Shown here: positions 9,051-18,908 of the stretch, piece after piece
How the letters are laid out: the number at the start of each line of letters is the position of its first letter
Position numbering within the stretch: the stretch's first letter is position 1
Assembly: GCA_003058495.1 (NCBI GenBank)
Contig: QBVC01000022.1
Location: 113,614 to 177,613 of the forward strand
Direction: 5' to 3'
From: a gamma proteobacterium symbiont of Ctena orbiculata
GTDB taxonomy: Bacteria > Pseudomonadota > Gammaproteobacteria > Chromatiales > Chromatiaceae
Length of the DNA: 64,000 nt
Translations under genes and position numbers: made by a program
The notes under the pieces: generated by a model
Databases searched by the model: none
What the model saw: the letters and a program-made list of their open reading frames with translations, nothing else
What the model was told of the DNA's origin: nothing

Positions 9051-9623
9051 ATGAACGAGAGTAAGAAAAAAGGCGGCCTGTTCCTGATAGCTGTCGGCAT
9101 CGTTGCCGGCATCATACTCTGGGGCGGATTCAATACCGCAATGGAGATGACGAATACCGAGACCTTCTGTATCTCTTGCCATGAAATGGAACAGACGGTC
9201 TACCAGGAGTTGCAGGAGACGATCCATTTCACCAACAGGACCGGTGTGCGCGCCACCTGCCCGGACTGCCATGTACCCAAGGAGTGGATACACAAGTTCG
9301 TGCGCAAGATTCAGGCGACCAACGAGCTCTACCACAAGATGATGGGGACCATCGACACACCGGAGAAGTACGAAGCGAAACGCCTGGAACTGGCGCAGAA
9401 CGTATGGCGTTCCATGAAGAAGACCGATTCACGGGAGTGCCGCAACTGCCACAAATTCATCTCCATGGACCTGGACAGGCAGACTCCGCGTAGTGCCGAG
9501 CAGCACGATACCCACTACTGGGACGCGGTGGACGGCAAGGAACCGCAGAAAACCTGCATCGATTGCCATAAAGGGGTTGCCCATTCGCTCCCCGAGGGCT
9601 TTGACCCGAATGCCGAGTATTGA
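9051..9623 (+). CDS. napC: Tetraheme quinol dehydrogenase NapC (NapC/NirT family)
   Basis: Membrane-anchored tetraheme cytochrome (190 aa) that oxidises quinol and reduces NapB. One N-terminal TM helix (about 9-28) is followed by four CXXCH sites: CISCH, CPDCH, CRNCH and CIDCH. Its position at the end completes the napFDAGHBC order, the same order as in E. coli. The operon therefore has both electron-input branches (NapC and NapGH). Confidence 0.94.
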   Translation: MNESKKKGGLFLIAVGIVAGIILWGGFNTAMEMTNTETFCISCHEMEQTVYQELQETIHFTNRTGVRATCPDCHVPKEWIHKFVRKIQATNELYHKMMGTIDTPEKYEAKRLELAQNVWRSMKKTDSRECRNCHKFISMDLDRQTPRSAEQHDTHYWDAVDGKEPQKTCIDCHKGVAHSLPEGFDPNAEY

Positions 9624-9737
9624 AATGCCGTTGCCGGTAGCCTATATAAATGTGTTGACAGCTCCGGCAATCTCGGTTGATGATGCCCTTACCGAGTAGT
9701 GCTAAACGACCTATTAACACGAACGGGTAAAGCGACC

Positions 9738-10712
9738 ATGCTAAGTGACCCCTTCGGCAGACGGATCGAATATCTGCGCCTGTCGGTTACAGATCGCTGC
9801 GATTTTCGCTGTTTCTATTGCCTGCCAAGAAGTCATAGAGACTTCGAAATGCCGGACGATTGGCTCACCACCGACGAGATCGAGCGGCTGGTTGCCCAGT
9901 TTGCCGCGCTCGGCGTGAAACATGTCCGGCTCACCGGCGGCGAACCCCTGGTACGCAAGGGAGTGGACGAGATAGCGCGGCGCATCGCCGGGCTGCCCGG
10001 CATCGAAGAACTCTCTCTGAGCACCAATGCATCGCGCCTGGACCGGTTTGCCGAACAGCTGAGCCGCGCCGGTGTGAGCCGGCTCAATATCAGCCTCGAT
10101 TCCCTCAATGAGGAGAAATTCCTTGAGATCACCGGCAGCCGGCTGCAACCGGTCCTGGCAGGCATAGCGCGTGCACAGGCATCCGGCATGTCGCCGATCA
10201 AGATCAACATGGTCGTCATGCGCGGCATCAACGACGATGAAGTCGAAAGCATGATCGAGTACTGCATGGAGCACCACCTCACCCTGCGCTTTATCGAAAC
10301 CATGCCGGTCGGACAGGGCGGACAGGCCGCCTCCGAGCACTACATGCCGCTTTCTGAAATCGAGGAGCGTCTCAAAAGGCGTTACCGGCTGGGTGCCGCC
10401 GCCATGCGCGGCAGCGGCCCGGCGCGCTATTTCCGCATCGACGACTCCGGTCTGGTGATCGGTTTCATTACCCCGCAATCACAACACTTCTGCGACACTT
10501 GCAACCGGGTGCGGGTCTCCGTATCCGGCGATCTCCACCTCTGCCTCGGGCAGGAAGAGAAGTTGGAGCTGCGGCCCCTGATGCGCAGCGGCGCAACGGA
10601 TGAAGCCATTCAACAGGCGATTCGCGACGCCATCGCACGCAAACCGCAACGGCACCATTTCCACGAAGCCCCCACCGCGATCATTCGACCGATGTCGGCC
10701 CTCGGCGGTTGA
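9738..10712 (+). CDS. moaA: GTP 3',8-cyclase MoaA (molybdopterin biosynthesis)
   Basis: Radical-SAM enzyme (324 aa) for the first step of molybdenum cofactor synthesis. The N-terminal cluster CDFRCFYC binds SAM, and LTGGEPLVR follows. The C-terminal cluster CDTCNRVRVSVSGDLHLC binds the substrate. The protein ends in the GG pair that is functionally important in MoaA. I use the ATG at 9738 (MLSDPFGR); a GTG at 9699 would add 13 residues unlike the family. The position directly after nap fits cofactor supply for NapA. A TTGACA at 9655-9660 may be a -35 element, but no good -10 is seen. Confidence 0.93.
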   Translation: MLSDPFGRRIEYLRLSVTDRCDFRCFYCLPRSHRDFEMPDDWLTTDEIERLVAQFAALGVKHVRLTGGEPLVRKGVDEIARRIAGLPGIEELSLSTNASRLDRFAEQLSRAGVSRLNISLDSLNEEKFLEITGSRLQPVLAGIARAQASGMSPIKINMVVMRGINDDEVESMIEYCMEHHLTLRFIETMPVGQGGQAASEHYMPLSEIEERLKRRYRLGAAAMRGSGPARYFRIDDSGLVIGFITPQSQHFCDTCNRVRVSVSGDLHLCLGQEEKLELRPLMRSGATDEAIQQAIRDAIARKPQRHHFHEAPTAIIRPMSALGG

Positions 10713-10718
10713 ACTGCA

Positions 10719-10916
10719 TCAACCCAAGGCTTTGTACAGCGCACCCTTCTTTTTCGTGGGGGGCAGTAGCAAGACATCAACACCGATCTGGTGGGGGGTA
10801 TAGAGCGTGGTGCGAATCAACCAACCACCGCCAGGAACCCGAGCCTGTTCGGTCATACTCCTGATGTGTGTCGTGTCGTCATACTGGTCTTCAACGACTT
10901 CGTATTCAAGTTTCAT
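10719..10916 (-). CDS. Small conserved-looking hypothetical protein
   Basis: A 65-aa soluble protein starting MKLEYEVVEDQYDDTTHIR and ending KKKGALYKALG. No family recognised. The start is chosen at the ATG with a strong GGAGGGGG site 5-6 nt upstream; the same frame extends further upstream without ribosome site. It is convergent with moaA, ending only 6 bp from it. The many charged residues and clean Shine-Dalgarno support a real gene. Confidence 0.6.
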   Translation of the reverse strand: MKLEYEVVEDQYDDTTHIRSMTEQARVPGGGWLIRTTLYTPHQIGVDVLLLPPTKKKGALYKALG

Positions 10917-11092
10917 GATACCCCCTCCGCATGTCCGATTTCTAAAACACTCGTGTAGATAAGCATAGGCCAGAATCAGGGGAGGGACTGCCGATAGTCT
11001 ACTCAGGAAGAGAAGCGCATGAATGAACAAAAACGAAAAAAACCCAGGCTAGCGCCGGGCCTCCCGATGACCGCAGGGTTTGTATCCAGCGG

Positions 11093-11680
11093 TTAGGTTT
11101 TACGCCTCGAAAGTCCGAACAGCGCCAGCATGCCGGTTGCGAAAAGCCACATGGCGGCAGGGATTGGAACAACCGATGTATTCACATCGATGGACCAATT
11201 CAACGAATAGGGCCCCGAATCGTCCGCTTGCTCGCCAAACATTGAAATACTGTATATCCCCGGCCCCAGAAAAGCGTCCACTAAATTGCCACTCGATGCA
11301 TCGGCGATCAAGGACGCTGAGATATGATCAGTTGAAGCATCCCTGAGGCTGAAGCTCGGATTGAATCCCGTCGGCCCTTCAACGTTCGATGTGGTTACGA
11401 ATAGGCTGTCGATCAGGGCGCCACTGCCGACCTCGAGCAGAAAGCTGTCTTGCGAATCGGTTCCCACGCTCATATTGCAATTATAGGTATCGGCCAGACA
11501 TTCACCGGACAAGGAACCGGTGATTGTGTTCGCGCCAATCTCCAACGATCCGACCGTATAGGCAGAAGCGGCAAAACTTACGCTTCCGGGAAAGTCATTC
11601 ATACCTTCAGTGATGTAAATCGCCTGTGCATTGCCTGCGAGAATCAAGGACAAACAGAAAACCATCAATGATTTATTCAC
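11093..11680 (-). CDS. Secreted protein with PEP-CTERM/VPxPAA-type sorting tail
   Basis: A 195-aa exported protein. The start is a GTG at 11680 with GGAGG 6 nt upstream, giving the signal NKSLMVFCLSLILAGNAQA. A Ser/Thr/Gly-rich body follows, with one close Cys pair (GECLADTYNC). The C terminus is VPIPAAMWLFATGMLALFGL then SRRKT: a VPxPAA motif, one TM helix and a basic tail, the layout of exosortase/PEP-CTERM or GlyGly-like sorting signals. No exosortase is in the window. The ligand or function is not recognisable. Confidence 0.72.
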   Translation of the reverse strand: MNKSLMVFCLSLILAGNAQAIYITEGMNDFPGSVSFAASAYTVGSLEIGANTITGSLSGECLADTYNCNMSVGTDSQDSFLLEVGSGALIDSLFVTTSNVEGPTGFNPSFSLRDASTDHISASLIADASSGNLVDAFLGPGIYSISMFGEQADDSGPYSLNWSIDVNTSVVPIPAAMWLFATGMLALFGLSRRKT

Positions 11681-11947
11681 CAGATTCCTCCATGAAATGA
11701 TCGAACCGATCGAACGATTGGCCAATACCCCGCTAATACTCCACTCAACCAGTCACTGGATATCCTTCTTGAGCGTCAGCAAGAACAGCCAGCCGCCCAT
11801 GGCAATCGCGCTCTCTAAGCGACCTGCTCAGCCAAGCGCCTCCATTGACTATCTATAAGCCAAAGGGATCCTATAATCAAAAAAGAAACTAAATAACGTT
11901 CAACTTAAACCGGGCCCAATCCCATTTCGATCAGGCTTGAAGCTGAA

Positions 11948-13642
11948 TCATGGGAGCTTGCCGACGGTGCCGCTCAGGGTCATTTGGGGAAAGGGTATCT
12001 CCCAGCCGTTTTCAGTGCAGGCATCGACACACCAGCGTTGAATGGAGCGGCGCAGGCGATTGTAGAGATCCCCCAGTTCACCGCTGAAATCCGCAATCAC
12101 GGTAATATCGAGAGATGAGCTGTTGGCCTGGGAGAACTCAACCCGCAAGTTGATCAGCTGTTCACCGTAACCCTCCTGCTCGGCGCGCTGCTGGATGCTG
12201 TCGCGCAGGATTTGCGGGATGGTTTCGGTACTCTTCTCCTGCAGTGCGTAGCTGACCCCCAACACCTCTTTGATGCGGAAGTTGGTCGCGAGATTGCGTG
12301 GCGATGCGGCGAGAAAGTCTCCGGTCTGGTAGGTTTTCAGGGCACCGCCCCGCTCCACCAGCTGCACCAGCTCCGGCGATATCCCGGTCACTTTACCCCT
12401 CACGCCATCGTTGAGAATGACCCAATCGTCCTTGTGGCAGGGGAACCATGGTTCATCGGGATTGCCCGGTCTCGATTTCTGATCCACAAGATCATCGATC
12501 GGCACACGCTGGGTTATACCCGCGTCCGGGTTTTCCAGGATGGAGAAGACATTGATCTGCTCAACCCGCCAGGGCAGTCCATCCATGTAGATGCGTTCAC
12601 CCTCACGCACTGATCCGATATTGAGAAACAGCTGGATCTGGTGCCAGTATCGGGGCAAGGCATGACGCAGCCCCCAGCCGAAACCCAGCAACAGCAGGAT
12701 GCCCAGGCTGAACAGCACCCAATCCTCCACCACGTAGAACACCACCATGGGGCCGATAATGATCAGCAGGGTGGTCAGGATTCTGTGTACCAGTTCCAAC
12801 AGCCTGATGCGAAAGCTGCGATGTCGCTTCTTGAAGCCGGGCAGCAGGCGCCGCATCGCCTTGTTGCTCGTCCTGGAGATGAGAATCACCGCCAAAACCA
12901 CCAGCAGGGCCTCGATCAGATAGAGACCGCGGCGCTGAAAAAACTGTTTCAGATAGTCCTGCGATGCATCCGTGAGCGAGACCTCGGCAGCCATCAGTTC
13001 ATCGAGCTGCAGACGCGCGGCCTGATGCTCGCTGGCCATGAAGGCCTGATTCTTGCGCCACCTCTCCGCCAAGCCGTCGAGGGCGCCATTCAGGCTATCC
13101 GAATCACTCTTCTGCCGCAGCAGGTCGACATTCTGCAGTGCACTGTCCAGGGTATCCAGGCGCTCTCCGTAGTAGGCGATCTTCTCCTTCAGCTCCGACT
13201 TCAGGCGTACCTTCGAGGTCATATCCTTCATCTCGTCGATGGCGGGCTTCAACAGCGCGAACAGCTCCTCCTTGAGATCGAATTGCGCCTCCTCCTCGCT
13301 GCGCAGATTGGTGAGATCGACGCCGGCCGAGATGTTCTCGAAGTTCTCCTCGGTGACGGAGAGCTCGCTATCGAGCTTGATCAAGCGCTGCTGCAACGAG
13401 GCCTTCTGCGTCTCCGACTCCGCTTTCCCGACCTCTTTGCTCAGGGCCGTGATGTCCTTCTCGATATTCTCCCTGATGCTGACCAGGTTGCGCAGGGTGG
13501 TCAGGGTATTCATCTCCTTGTCGCTGACTTCGGGCACCCCCTGCTCCGCGGATAGTCCGCAGGGAGAGATCAGCAAGAGCACAACGAGGGTGAGCGCTGC
13601 AAGGCCCTCACTCAGGTATCGGTATTGAACGCTCATTTTCAT
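11948..13642 (-). CDS. MscS-family mechanosensitive ion channel with coiled-coil periplasmic domain
   Basis: A 564-aa membrane protein. After an N-terminal signal/TM segment (about 11-32), a long helical, charged periplasmic region (about 35-220) resembles the coiled-coil part of MscK/YbiO-type proteins. TM helices follow at about 235-255, 285-305 and 310-330. Then comes a conserved MscS beta-domain with PIDDLVDQ and the stretch DDWVILNDGVRGKVTGI, and an alpha/beta tail to residue 564. Likely role: release of solutes under hypo-osmotic stress. Divergence of the pore helix from E. coli MscS leaves the conductance unknown. Confidence 0.82.
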   Translation of the reverse strand: MKMSVQYRYLSEGLAALTLVVLLLISPCGLSAEQGVPEVSDKEMNTLTTLRNLVSIRENIEKDITALSKEVGKAESETQKASLQQRLIKLDSELSVTEENFENISAGVDLTNLRSEEEAQFDLKEELFALLKPAIDEMKDMTSKVRLKSELKEKIAYYGERLDTLDSALQNVDLLRQKSDSDSLNGALDGLAERWRKNQAFMASEHQAARLQLDELMAAEVSLTDASQDYLKQFFQRRGLYLIEALLVVLAVILISRTSNKAMRRLLPGFKKRHRSFRIRLLELVHRILTTLLIIIGPMVVFYVVEDWVLFSLGILLLLGFGWGLRHALPRYWHQIQLFLNIGSVREGERIYMDGLPWRVEQINVFSILENPDAGITQRVPIDDLVDQKSRPGNPDEPWFPCHKDDWVILNDGVRGKVTGISPELVQLVERGGALKTYQTGDFLAASPRNLATNFRIKEVLGVSYALQEKSTETIPQILRDSIQQRAEQEGYGEQLINLRVEFSQANSSSLDITVIADFSGELGDLYNRLRRSIQRWCVDACTENGWEIPFPQMTLSGTVGKLP

Positions 13643-13672
13643 CCCCCTATCGGTGCGCGAAACCCGTTAGCG

Positions 13673-14131
13673 TCATTGCATGAGACCATACTTACCCAGT
13701 ATCGCGACCAGGGTTACGCTAAGCCCCAGAATGAGATTGACCAGTATCAAACGCCTTATAAGGGTCACAGCCTCAACCACCTTCGGCTTTTCACCGTTTT
13801 CAATGGCGGCCCTGAGCCGGTTGTAGGGTATGGTATAGATATAGATGAAAATCGCGGACATCAATATGCCGATCACCGTCATCAAACCCAACCACAACCC
13901 GATGCCCTGTTCATAGATGACGAACAGCATCCAAAATCCACTTGCCAGAATCGCAATCACGGATCCCCAGACCCATGGAAAAAAGTGGTTGAACACACCG
14001 AGCAGCAGAGGCACACGATCCGGCGGCTCCAGGGTTGCGTTGAGTACGGGGCGCATCACCATATGAGCAAAGAACATCCCTCCCACCCAGATGATGACAC
14101 CCAGCAGATGAAGGGTCATAGCAATCGACAT
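13673..14131 (-). CDS. CopD-like four-helix membrane protein
   Basis: A 152-aa integral membrane protein starting MSIAMTLHLLGVIIWVGGMFF. The conserved HxxG-xxxWxGG-type first helix and a later WLGLMTVIGILM segment match the CopD/DUF2269-like group of small membrane proteins. About four TM helices are visible. The start at 14131 is supported by a GGGAGG site 9 nt upstream; the frame extends upstream without one. It lies 30 bp before the channel gene on the same strand, so they may be co-transcribed. The role (copper handling or heme-linked) is not determined. Confidence 0.72.
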   Translation of the reverse strand: MSIAMTLHLLGVIIWVGGMFFAHMVMRPVLNATLEPPDRVPLLLGVFNHFFPWVWGSVIAILASGFWMLFVIYEQGIGLWLGLMTVIGILMSAIFIYIYTIPYNRLRAAIENGEKPKVVEAVTLIRRLILVNLILGLSVTLVAILGKYGLMQ

Positions 14132-14422
14132 GGCACGCAACCTCCCCCCGCTCGGTCGACAGTTGATTGATCGTTCATTGTGCCTAAGCCTAAACCAATC
14201 TCCAAATATCCCGTGCCGGGGCCTGTGAACGCAGGTTTTGCGCTGTCCGCCACAGCGGAGGGGCTGCTCGATTACTGTACAAACCCTGTGAATCCGTGCA
14301 ACAAAGAAGTTTGAAAAACTCCATTCTGGTGGGTACACTAACCGATTCCCTGCCATTTTTGCAGGAATAACGCGTAGACTGGCGTCCTAACGGGATGCCT
14401 TTTTTGTTTTATGGGTTTGTTC

Positions 14423-15592
14423 ATGGCCGACTCTTTGATGACGACATACAATCGGTTACCAGTGACTTTCCTGCGGGGCGAGGGCGCCCGCCTGTGGGAC
14501 GATCAGGGTCGCTGCTATCTTGACGCCGTCGCGGGCGTTGCTGTCTGCGGCCTCGGTCACGCGCACCCGGAGATTCGCGACGCCCTCTGCGAACAGGCGG
14601 GAACCCTGCTTCATACATCGAATATCTACGGTATCGCCAACCAGGAGCTGCTCGGTGAAAGACTTTGTCGTCTGGCCTCGATGGACCGGGTCTTTTTCGC
14701 CAACTCCGGCGCCGAGGCCAATGAGGCCGCGATAAAGATCGCGCGCCTCTATGGCAACAAGAGGGGGATCAAAAACCCCTCCATCATTGTCATGGACCAG
14801 AGCTTCCATGGCCGCACCCTGGCGACTTTGAGCGCCACCGGCAACCGCAAGGTTCAGGCCGGATTCGAACCCCTGGTTCAGGGATTCGTGCGCGTTCCCT
14901 ATGACGACATCGATGCAATCATCGATATCGCGAAGCACAGCAACAGTGTTGTTGCGGTGCTCGTCGAACCCATCCAGGGCGAGGGCGGGATCAACATCCC
15001 CGAGGCGGATTACCTCAATCAAATACGCCGGATCTGTGATGAAAATGAGTGGTTGATGATGCTGGACGAGATTCAGACCGGCATCGGCCGGACCGGTCGC
15101 ATGTTCAGCCATCAGCACAATCAAATCCTGCCGGACGTGATGACCCTGGCGAAGGGATTGGGCAACGGCATGCCGATCGGCGCCTGCCTGGCAAGAGGCG
15201 CCGCAGCCGAGGTCTTCTCGCCGGGCAATCACGGCTCCACCTTCGGCGGCAATCCACTCGCCTGCCGGGTCGCACTGGCGGTACTGGACAGCCTCGAGTC
15301 TCAGCAGTTGGTGGAAAGAGCGTCGCGGCTGGGCGAGCGCATGTTGAACGGATTCCAGTCGAGGCTGGGCGACCACCAGGGCGTGGAGTCGATTCGTGTC
15401 TCCGGCCTGATGATCGGGATCGAACTCGACCGTCCCTGCCTCGAACTGGTCAGCCGTGGCCTCGAGCAGGGCATTCTCATCAATGTCACCGCAGACAAAG
15501 TGGTACGGCTATTGCCTCCGCTGATCATCAGCGATGCCGAATGCGATGAAATCATCGACAAGGTATGCGCGCTGATCCTGGGATATCTCTAA
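14423..15592 (+). CDS. argD: Acetylornithine/succinyldiaminopimelate aminotransferase
   Basis: PLP-dependent class III aminotransferase (389 aa) of arginine synthesis: N-acetylglutamate semialdehyde to acetylornithine. It may also serve lysine synthesis. Family motifs are [42 protein letters not shown], and [13 protein letters not shown] with the PLP-binding Lys. The start [14 protein letters not shown] matches the common ArgD N terminus; an ATG 12 bp upstream is possible, and neither has a clear ribosome site. It lies 22 bp before argF, so the two form an operon. Confidence 0.93.
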   Translation: MADSLMTTYNRLPVTFLRGEGARLWDDQGRCYLDAVAGVAVCGLGHAHPEIRDALCEQAGTLLHTSNIYGIANQELLGERLCRLASMDRVFFANSGAEANEAAIKIARLYGNKRGIKNPSIIVMDQSFHGRTLATLSATGNRKVQAGFEPLVQGFVRVPYDDIDAIIDIAKHSNSVVAVLVEPIQGEGGINIPEADYLNQIRRICDENEWLMMLDEIQTGIGRTGRMFSHQHNQILPDVMTLAKGLGNGMPIGACLARGAAAEVFSPGNHGSTFGGNPLACRVALAVLDSLESQQLVERASRLGERMLNGFQSRLGDHQGVESIRVSGLMIGIELDRPCLELVSRGLEQGILINVTADKVVRLLPPLIISDAECDEIIDKVCALILGYL

Positions 15593-15614
15593 TTGCCCAT
15601 TAGAGGCAGCAACT

Positions 15615-16520
15615 ATGACAAGGCACTTTCTCTCACTCCTCGATCTCAGCAGTGACGAACTGCTCGCGCTTATCCGCAGGGCCAACGAACTCAAGCGCAT
15701 GCAGCACCGGGGTGACATCCATACCCCGTTGAAAGGCAAGAATCTCGGCATGATATTCGAGAAGTCATCAACGCGTACCCGGGTCTCATTCGAAGTCGGC
15801 ATGTCACAGCTGGGGGGTCACGCGCTCTTTCTCTCACCCCGGGATACCCAATTGGGGCGCGGAGAACCGATAGAAGACAGTGCCCGGGTGCTGTCACGCA
15901 TGCTCGATATCATCATGATCCGCACCTACGATCATACCGCGCTGGAACTTTTCGCCGCCCATTCGCGGGTACCGGTGATCAACGCACTGACCGATCTGCT
16001 CCATCCCTGCCAGCTGTTGGCGGACATGCAGACCTATTTCGAGCATCGCGACGATATTCGCGGCAAGCGTGTGGCCTGGATCGGTGACGGCAATAACATG
16101 TGCCACTCCTACATCAATGCCGCCAGGCGCTTTGGCTTCCACTTGAATATCGCCTGCCCGGAGGGTTACGATCCCGACAAAACCCTATTGGAGTCCGCGG
16201 AGGGACAGGCAGCTATTGTTCGCGACCCTCTGCAAGCCGCCGAGGGTGTCGATCTGGTGGTCACCGATGTCTGGGCCAGCATGGGCCAGGAAGAGGAGCA
16301 GGCGCAGCGGGAGAGGGCGTTCGCCCGCTATCAGGTGAACGACGAGCTGATGGCCGGTGCGGCCGATGACGCCCTCTTTTTTCACTGCCTTCCGGCGCAT
16401 CGCGGGGAAGAGGTGAGCGCATCCGTCATCGACAGCGAAAACAGTGTGGTATGGGATGAAGCGGAAAACCGCCTCCACTCACAAAAAGCGCTACTGGAAT
16501 TTCTTCTCCTGGGCAGATGA
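15615..16520 (+). CDS. argF: Ornithine carbamoyltransferase
   Basis: Cytoplasmic OTCase (301 aa) converting ornithine and carbamoyl phosphate to citrulline. Carbamoyl-phosphate-binding motifs [10 protein letters not shown] and [10 protein letters not shown], and the ornithine-site [10 protein letters not shown], are all intact. Length is normal. It directly follows argD, giving two consecutive arginine-pathway genes. Confidence 0.95.
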   Translation: MTRHFLSLLDLSSDELLALIRRANELKRMQHRGDIHTPLKGKNLGMIFEKSSTRTRVSFEVGMSQLGGHALFLSPRDTQLGRGEPIEDSARVLSRMLDIIMIRTYDHTALELFAAHSRVPVINALTDLLHPCQLLADMQTYFEHRDDIRGKRVAWIGDGNNMCHSYINAARRFGFHLNIACPEGYDPDKTLLESAEGQAAIVRDPLQAAEGVDLVVTDVWASMGQEEEQAQRERAFARYQVNDELMAGAADDALFFHCLPAHRGEEVSASVIDSENSVVWDEAENRLHSQKALLEFLLLGR

Positions 16521-16607
16521 CAGGGACGTTGAAAATGTGTCCTGTTTCGAAACAAGGAAGCCGTTGAATTGTAAAATGCCCGTTATTGGCCGGACTGAGA
16601 GATAAAC

Positions 16608-17276
16608 ATGAAGCGATTCGTAATTTCGATCTTCTGCATGCTGCTTTTGCCTACGGTTGCTGAAGCAAAAACCTACTACATCACCGATACGTTCAAGGTC
16701 GAAATGCGCACTGGCGAGAGTAACAGGCACCGCATCACCCGTTATCTCAACACCGGCACCGCGGTGGAAGTTCTCTCAACCAACAAGGAGAGCGGCTACA
16801 GCAAGGTCCGGGCGGGCGCCAAGGAGGGTTTTGTCCTGACCCGTCAACTGATGGAGCGACCCACCGCCCGTGCCCAGCTGGAAAACATGCGCAAAGAGGT
16901 CGAGGCGCTGAAAGCGGCCCCGGGGGAACTCCGCCGCAACCTCGCCGAGCTGCAGAAGAGTCATCGCGAACTACTCACCGAACACAAGAAACTGCAACAG
17001 ATAAAAGAGAAGCAGGAACAGGAGCTGCAAAGCATCCAGAGGACCGCCTCCAATGCCATACGCATCTCCAATGAACGCAATGAGCTGCGCAAGCAGGTCG
17101 CCGATCTGACCCGGGAAGCGGAGGAGTTGAAGCAGGAGAACCGGGATCTCAGCAACGAAGCCACCCGCGACTGGTTCCTCATCGGCGCCGGGGTCATCAT
17201 TGCCGGCATCCTCATTGGCCTGATCCTGCCCCATCTTCGATTCCAGCGCCGCCGCAGTTCCTGGGGATCCCTCTGA
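16608..17276 (+). CDS. SH3-domain protein with coiled coil and C-terminal membrane anchor (YgiM-like)
   Basis: A 222-aa protein of the TIGR04211/YgiM type. In order: signal peptide (1-20), bacterial SH3 domain (about 24-85, YYITDTFKVEMRTGESNRH), a long coiled coil (about 90-185, rich in Glu/Lys/Gln) and one TM helix near 190-210 (WFLIGAGVIIAGILIGLILP) with a basic tail. It is probably anchored in the inner membrane with SH3 and coiled coil in the periplasm. Molecular role unknown. Confidence 0.83.
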   Translation: MKRFVISIFCMLLLPTVAEAKTYYITDTFKVEMRTGESNRHRITRYLNTGTAVEVLSTNKESGYSKVRAGAKEGFVLTRQLMERPTARAQLENMRKEVEALKAAPGELRRNLAELQKSHRELLTEHKKLQQIKEKQEQELQSIQRTASNAIRISNERNELRKQVADLTREAEELKQENRDLSNEATRDWFLIGAGVIIAGILIGLILPHLRFQRRRSSWGSL

Positions 17277-17445
17277 GCCTGGACGGTTCGGCCCGTGGCG
17301 GCGGATACCGCCGGCGGATCGCTGCGAAGCTGCGATTTAAGTTCCCACGGGTAAAGCCGATAGCCTTTTGAAGAGAGGCCTGATGCAGACATCCCCACCG
17401 CTGAGATAGGGCCTCTGATTCAATTCAATAATCAAGGCACTACCC

Positions 17446-18288
17446 ATGAACGACATCGCTTTTGAATTTGTGCAACAGCTTGGTGCTGAACTCTCTGCAG
17501 GCAATCTCAAGCTGCCCGCCTTTCCCGATGTTGCGGTGCGCGTGAAAGAGGTGTTGGAGAGCGATGATGTCTCCGCCGACAAAGTGGCGAAGGTGGTTGG
17601 CAGCGATCCCGTGCTCTCGGCCAGGCTGCTGAAGGTGGCGAACTCCAATTTCGCCAATCGCAGCGGCGCCCAGATCAAGGATCTGCGCACCGCGATCGCC
17701 CGATTGGGCTACGATCTGGCCTACAGCACCGCTGTTTCCATCGCCTTGGAACAGATCATGGACTCGAAGTCCGTGGGTCCGATCCGCGCCCAACTCAAGT
17801 CACTCTGGCAGCACAGCGTGAACGTCTCCGCCATCGCCTATGTGATTGCCAAAAAGCACAGCAGCATCAATCCGGACGAGGCGATGCTGGCGGGGCTGCT
17901 GCACGATATCGGAAAATACTACATCTACACCCGCGCCAAGGATCATCCCGAACTCTTCGATGATGAGGCGCGGATGGATGAGCTGCTGAAGACCTGGCAC
18001 ACAGGGATCGGCCATGCGATTCTCGAGGCCTGGCATTTCAGTGACGACATCGCCAACACCGCCAGCGACCACGATGACCTGGAGCGGGTGCTGCTCGGCA
18101 AGGCCGACGTCACCGATGTCGTCACTACCGCCAACCTCTGCGCCTACTGGGAGAATCTGGGCGAGGAGTTTGACTGGAGTCGGGTTACCGCAGCCCAACG
18201 GTTGAATCTGGATCATGACGCCATCGAGTCGATCCTCGAGGCGTCTACCGAAGAGATTCAATCGATCATGCGGGCGTTGGGATGCTGA
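17446..18288 (+). CDS. HDOD-domain signalling protein
   Basis: A 280-aa cytoplasmic protein made almost entirely of one HDOD domain (about 18-215): LPAFPDVAVRVKEVLE, then DPVLSARLLKVANS, and LAGLLHDIGKYYIY with the HD-like pair retained. HDOD proteins are regulatory helical scaffolds, usually without phosphohydrolase activity. No receiver or output domain is attached. It is monocistronic with a strong GC hairpin just after the stop. A second HDOD domain occurs in the kinase at 31.6-33.9 kb. Confidence 0.85.
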   Translation: MNDIAFEFVQQLGAELSAGNLKLPAFPDVAVRVKEVLESDDVSADKVAKVVGSDPVLSARLLKVANSNFANRSGAQIKDLRTAIARLGYDLAYSTAVSIALEQIMDSKSVGPIRAQLKSLWQHSVNVSAIAYVIAKKHSSINPDEAMLAGLLHDIGKYYIYTRAKDHPELFDDEARMDELLKTWHTGIGHAILEAWHFSDDIANTASDHDDLERVLLGKADVTDVVTTANLCAYWENLGEEFDWSRVTAAQRLNLDHDAIESILEASTEEIQSIMRALGC

Positions 18289-18297
18289 AATAAATAA

Positions 18298-18320
18298 GGC
18301 CGCCGGGGATACCGGCGGCC
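18298..18320 (+). terminator. Strong GC hairpin after the HDOD gene
   Basis: GGCCGCCGG-GGATA-CCGGCGGCC is a perfect 9-bp stem with a 5-nt loop, 10 bp after the stop. Only a short T-poor tail (TGGTCGTTTACG) follows on the plus strand. A minus-strand gene remnant ends 24 bp away, so the hairpin may serve both directions. Confidence 0.55.
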
Positions 18321-18343
18321 TGGTCGTTTACGCCACCGAGTGG

Positions 18344-18498
18344 CTACTTCTTATTAACCGAATAGGCCTCTACTGCCTTCTTCTTCAGCTTTCGTTGAGC
18401 GTCGCTGCTCAGCCAACCATCTTTTCAGAAACCTTCCTGCGGAAGTTTTCATCCGATTGTTTCCGGTGGCATACCATGCCGACACCGGTGCATTCCAT
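18344..18498 (-). pseudogene. Small 51-aa gene apparently broken by a 1-base deletion
   Basis: Reading left from the ATG at 18498 (GGGAG five nt upstream) gives MECTGVGMVCHRKQSDENFR then RKVSEK and a premature stop. The neighbouring frame then continues DGWLSSDAQRKLKKKAVEAY to SVNKK and a TAG at 18344. Adding one A in the AAAA run near 18436 joins both into one protein of 51 residues with uniformly protein-like composition. Either a real frameshift, a programmed slip in the A-run, or a sequencing error. No family recognised. Confidence 0.4.
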
Positions 18499-18908
18499 CT
18501 CTTCTCCCATCTCCTCTGGCAGCTGACTGTTAATTTTTTCAGAGGGAACCGAGCGCTATCGGTTCCAGGTCTAAACGTACAACTCAATAAGTTGCATTTT
18601 TTGTGCCGATATACCTGAGTAGTGATCCTGGTATCCAAGGCAAATTGGGCCTGAGGCGTTGTGCAACCCCTATCTCTCTGTTATCTGGTCAATTTTCCCA
18701 CCGGGCATTGATCCAGACCCGGCAGGGCCGAGCGCTGCCGACCCATCGCTTTCGCAGACTCAGAGGTGACCGCGGGGGAATGATTGAACGATTCGTTCAA
18801 TCCCCGTCAGGATCCGGTTGAACGGATCGTTTCATTCGCCTATCCGGCTCGATGCAGTGGTTGAAATCGCCCCATGGCCCGGGTTACACGACGCGGCGCG
18901 GCCGGGGC
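18499..18908. other. Intergenic region without a convincing gene
   Basis: About 410 bp between the small broken gene and the NtrC-type regulator, on whose 3' side it lies. It contains a near-inverted GAACGATTCGTTC stretch near 18785-18798 and a GC-rich segment before 18908 that may include the regulator's terminator. Short open frames on either strand lack ribosome sites. Confidence 0.4.

Noticed and set aside
12641..13555. 304-codon plus-strand frame inside the MscS-type gene
   Set aside because: Gln/Leu-rich shadow of the coiled-coil region on the minus strand.
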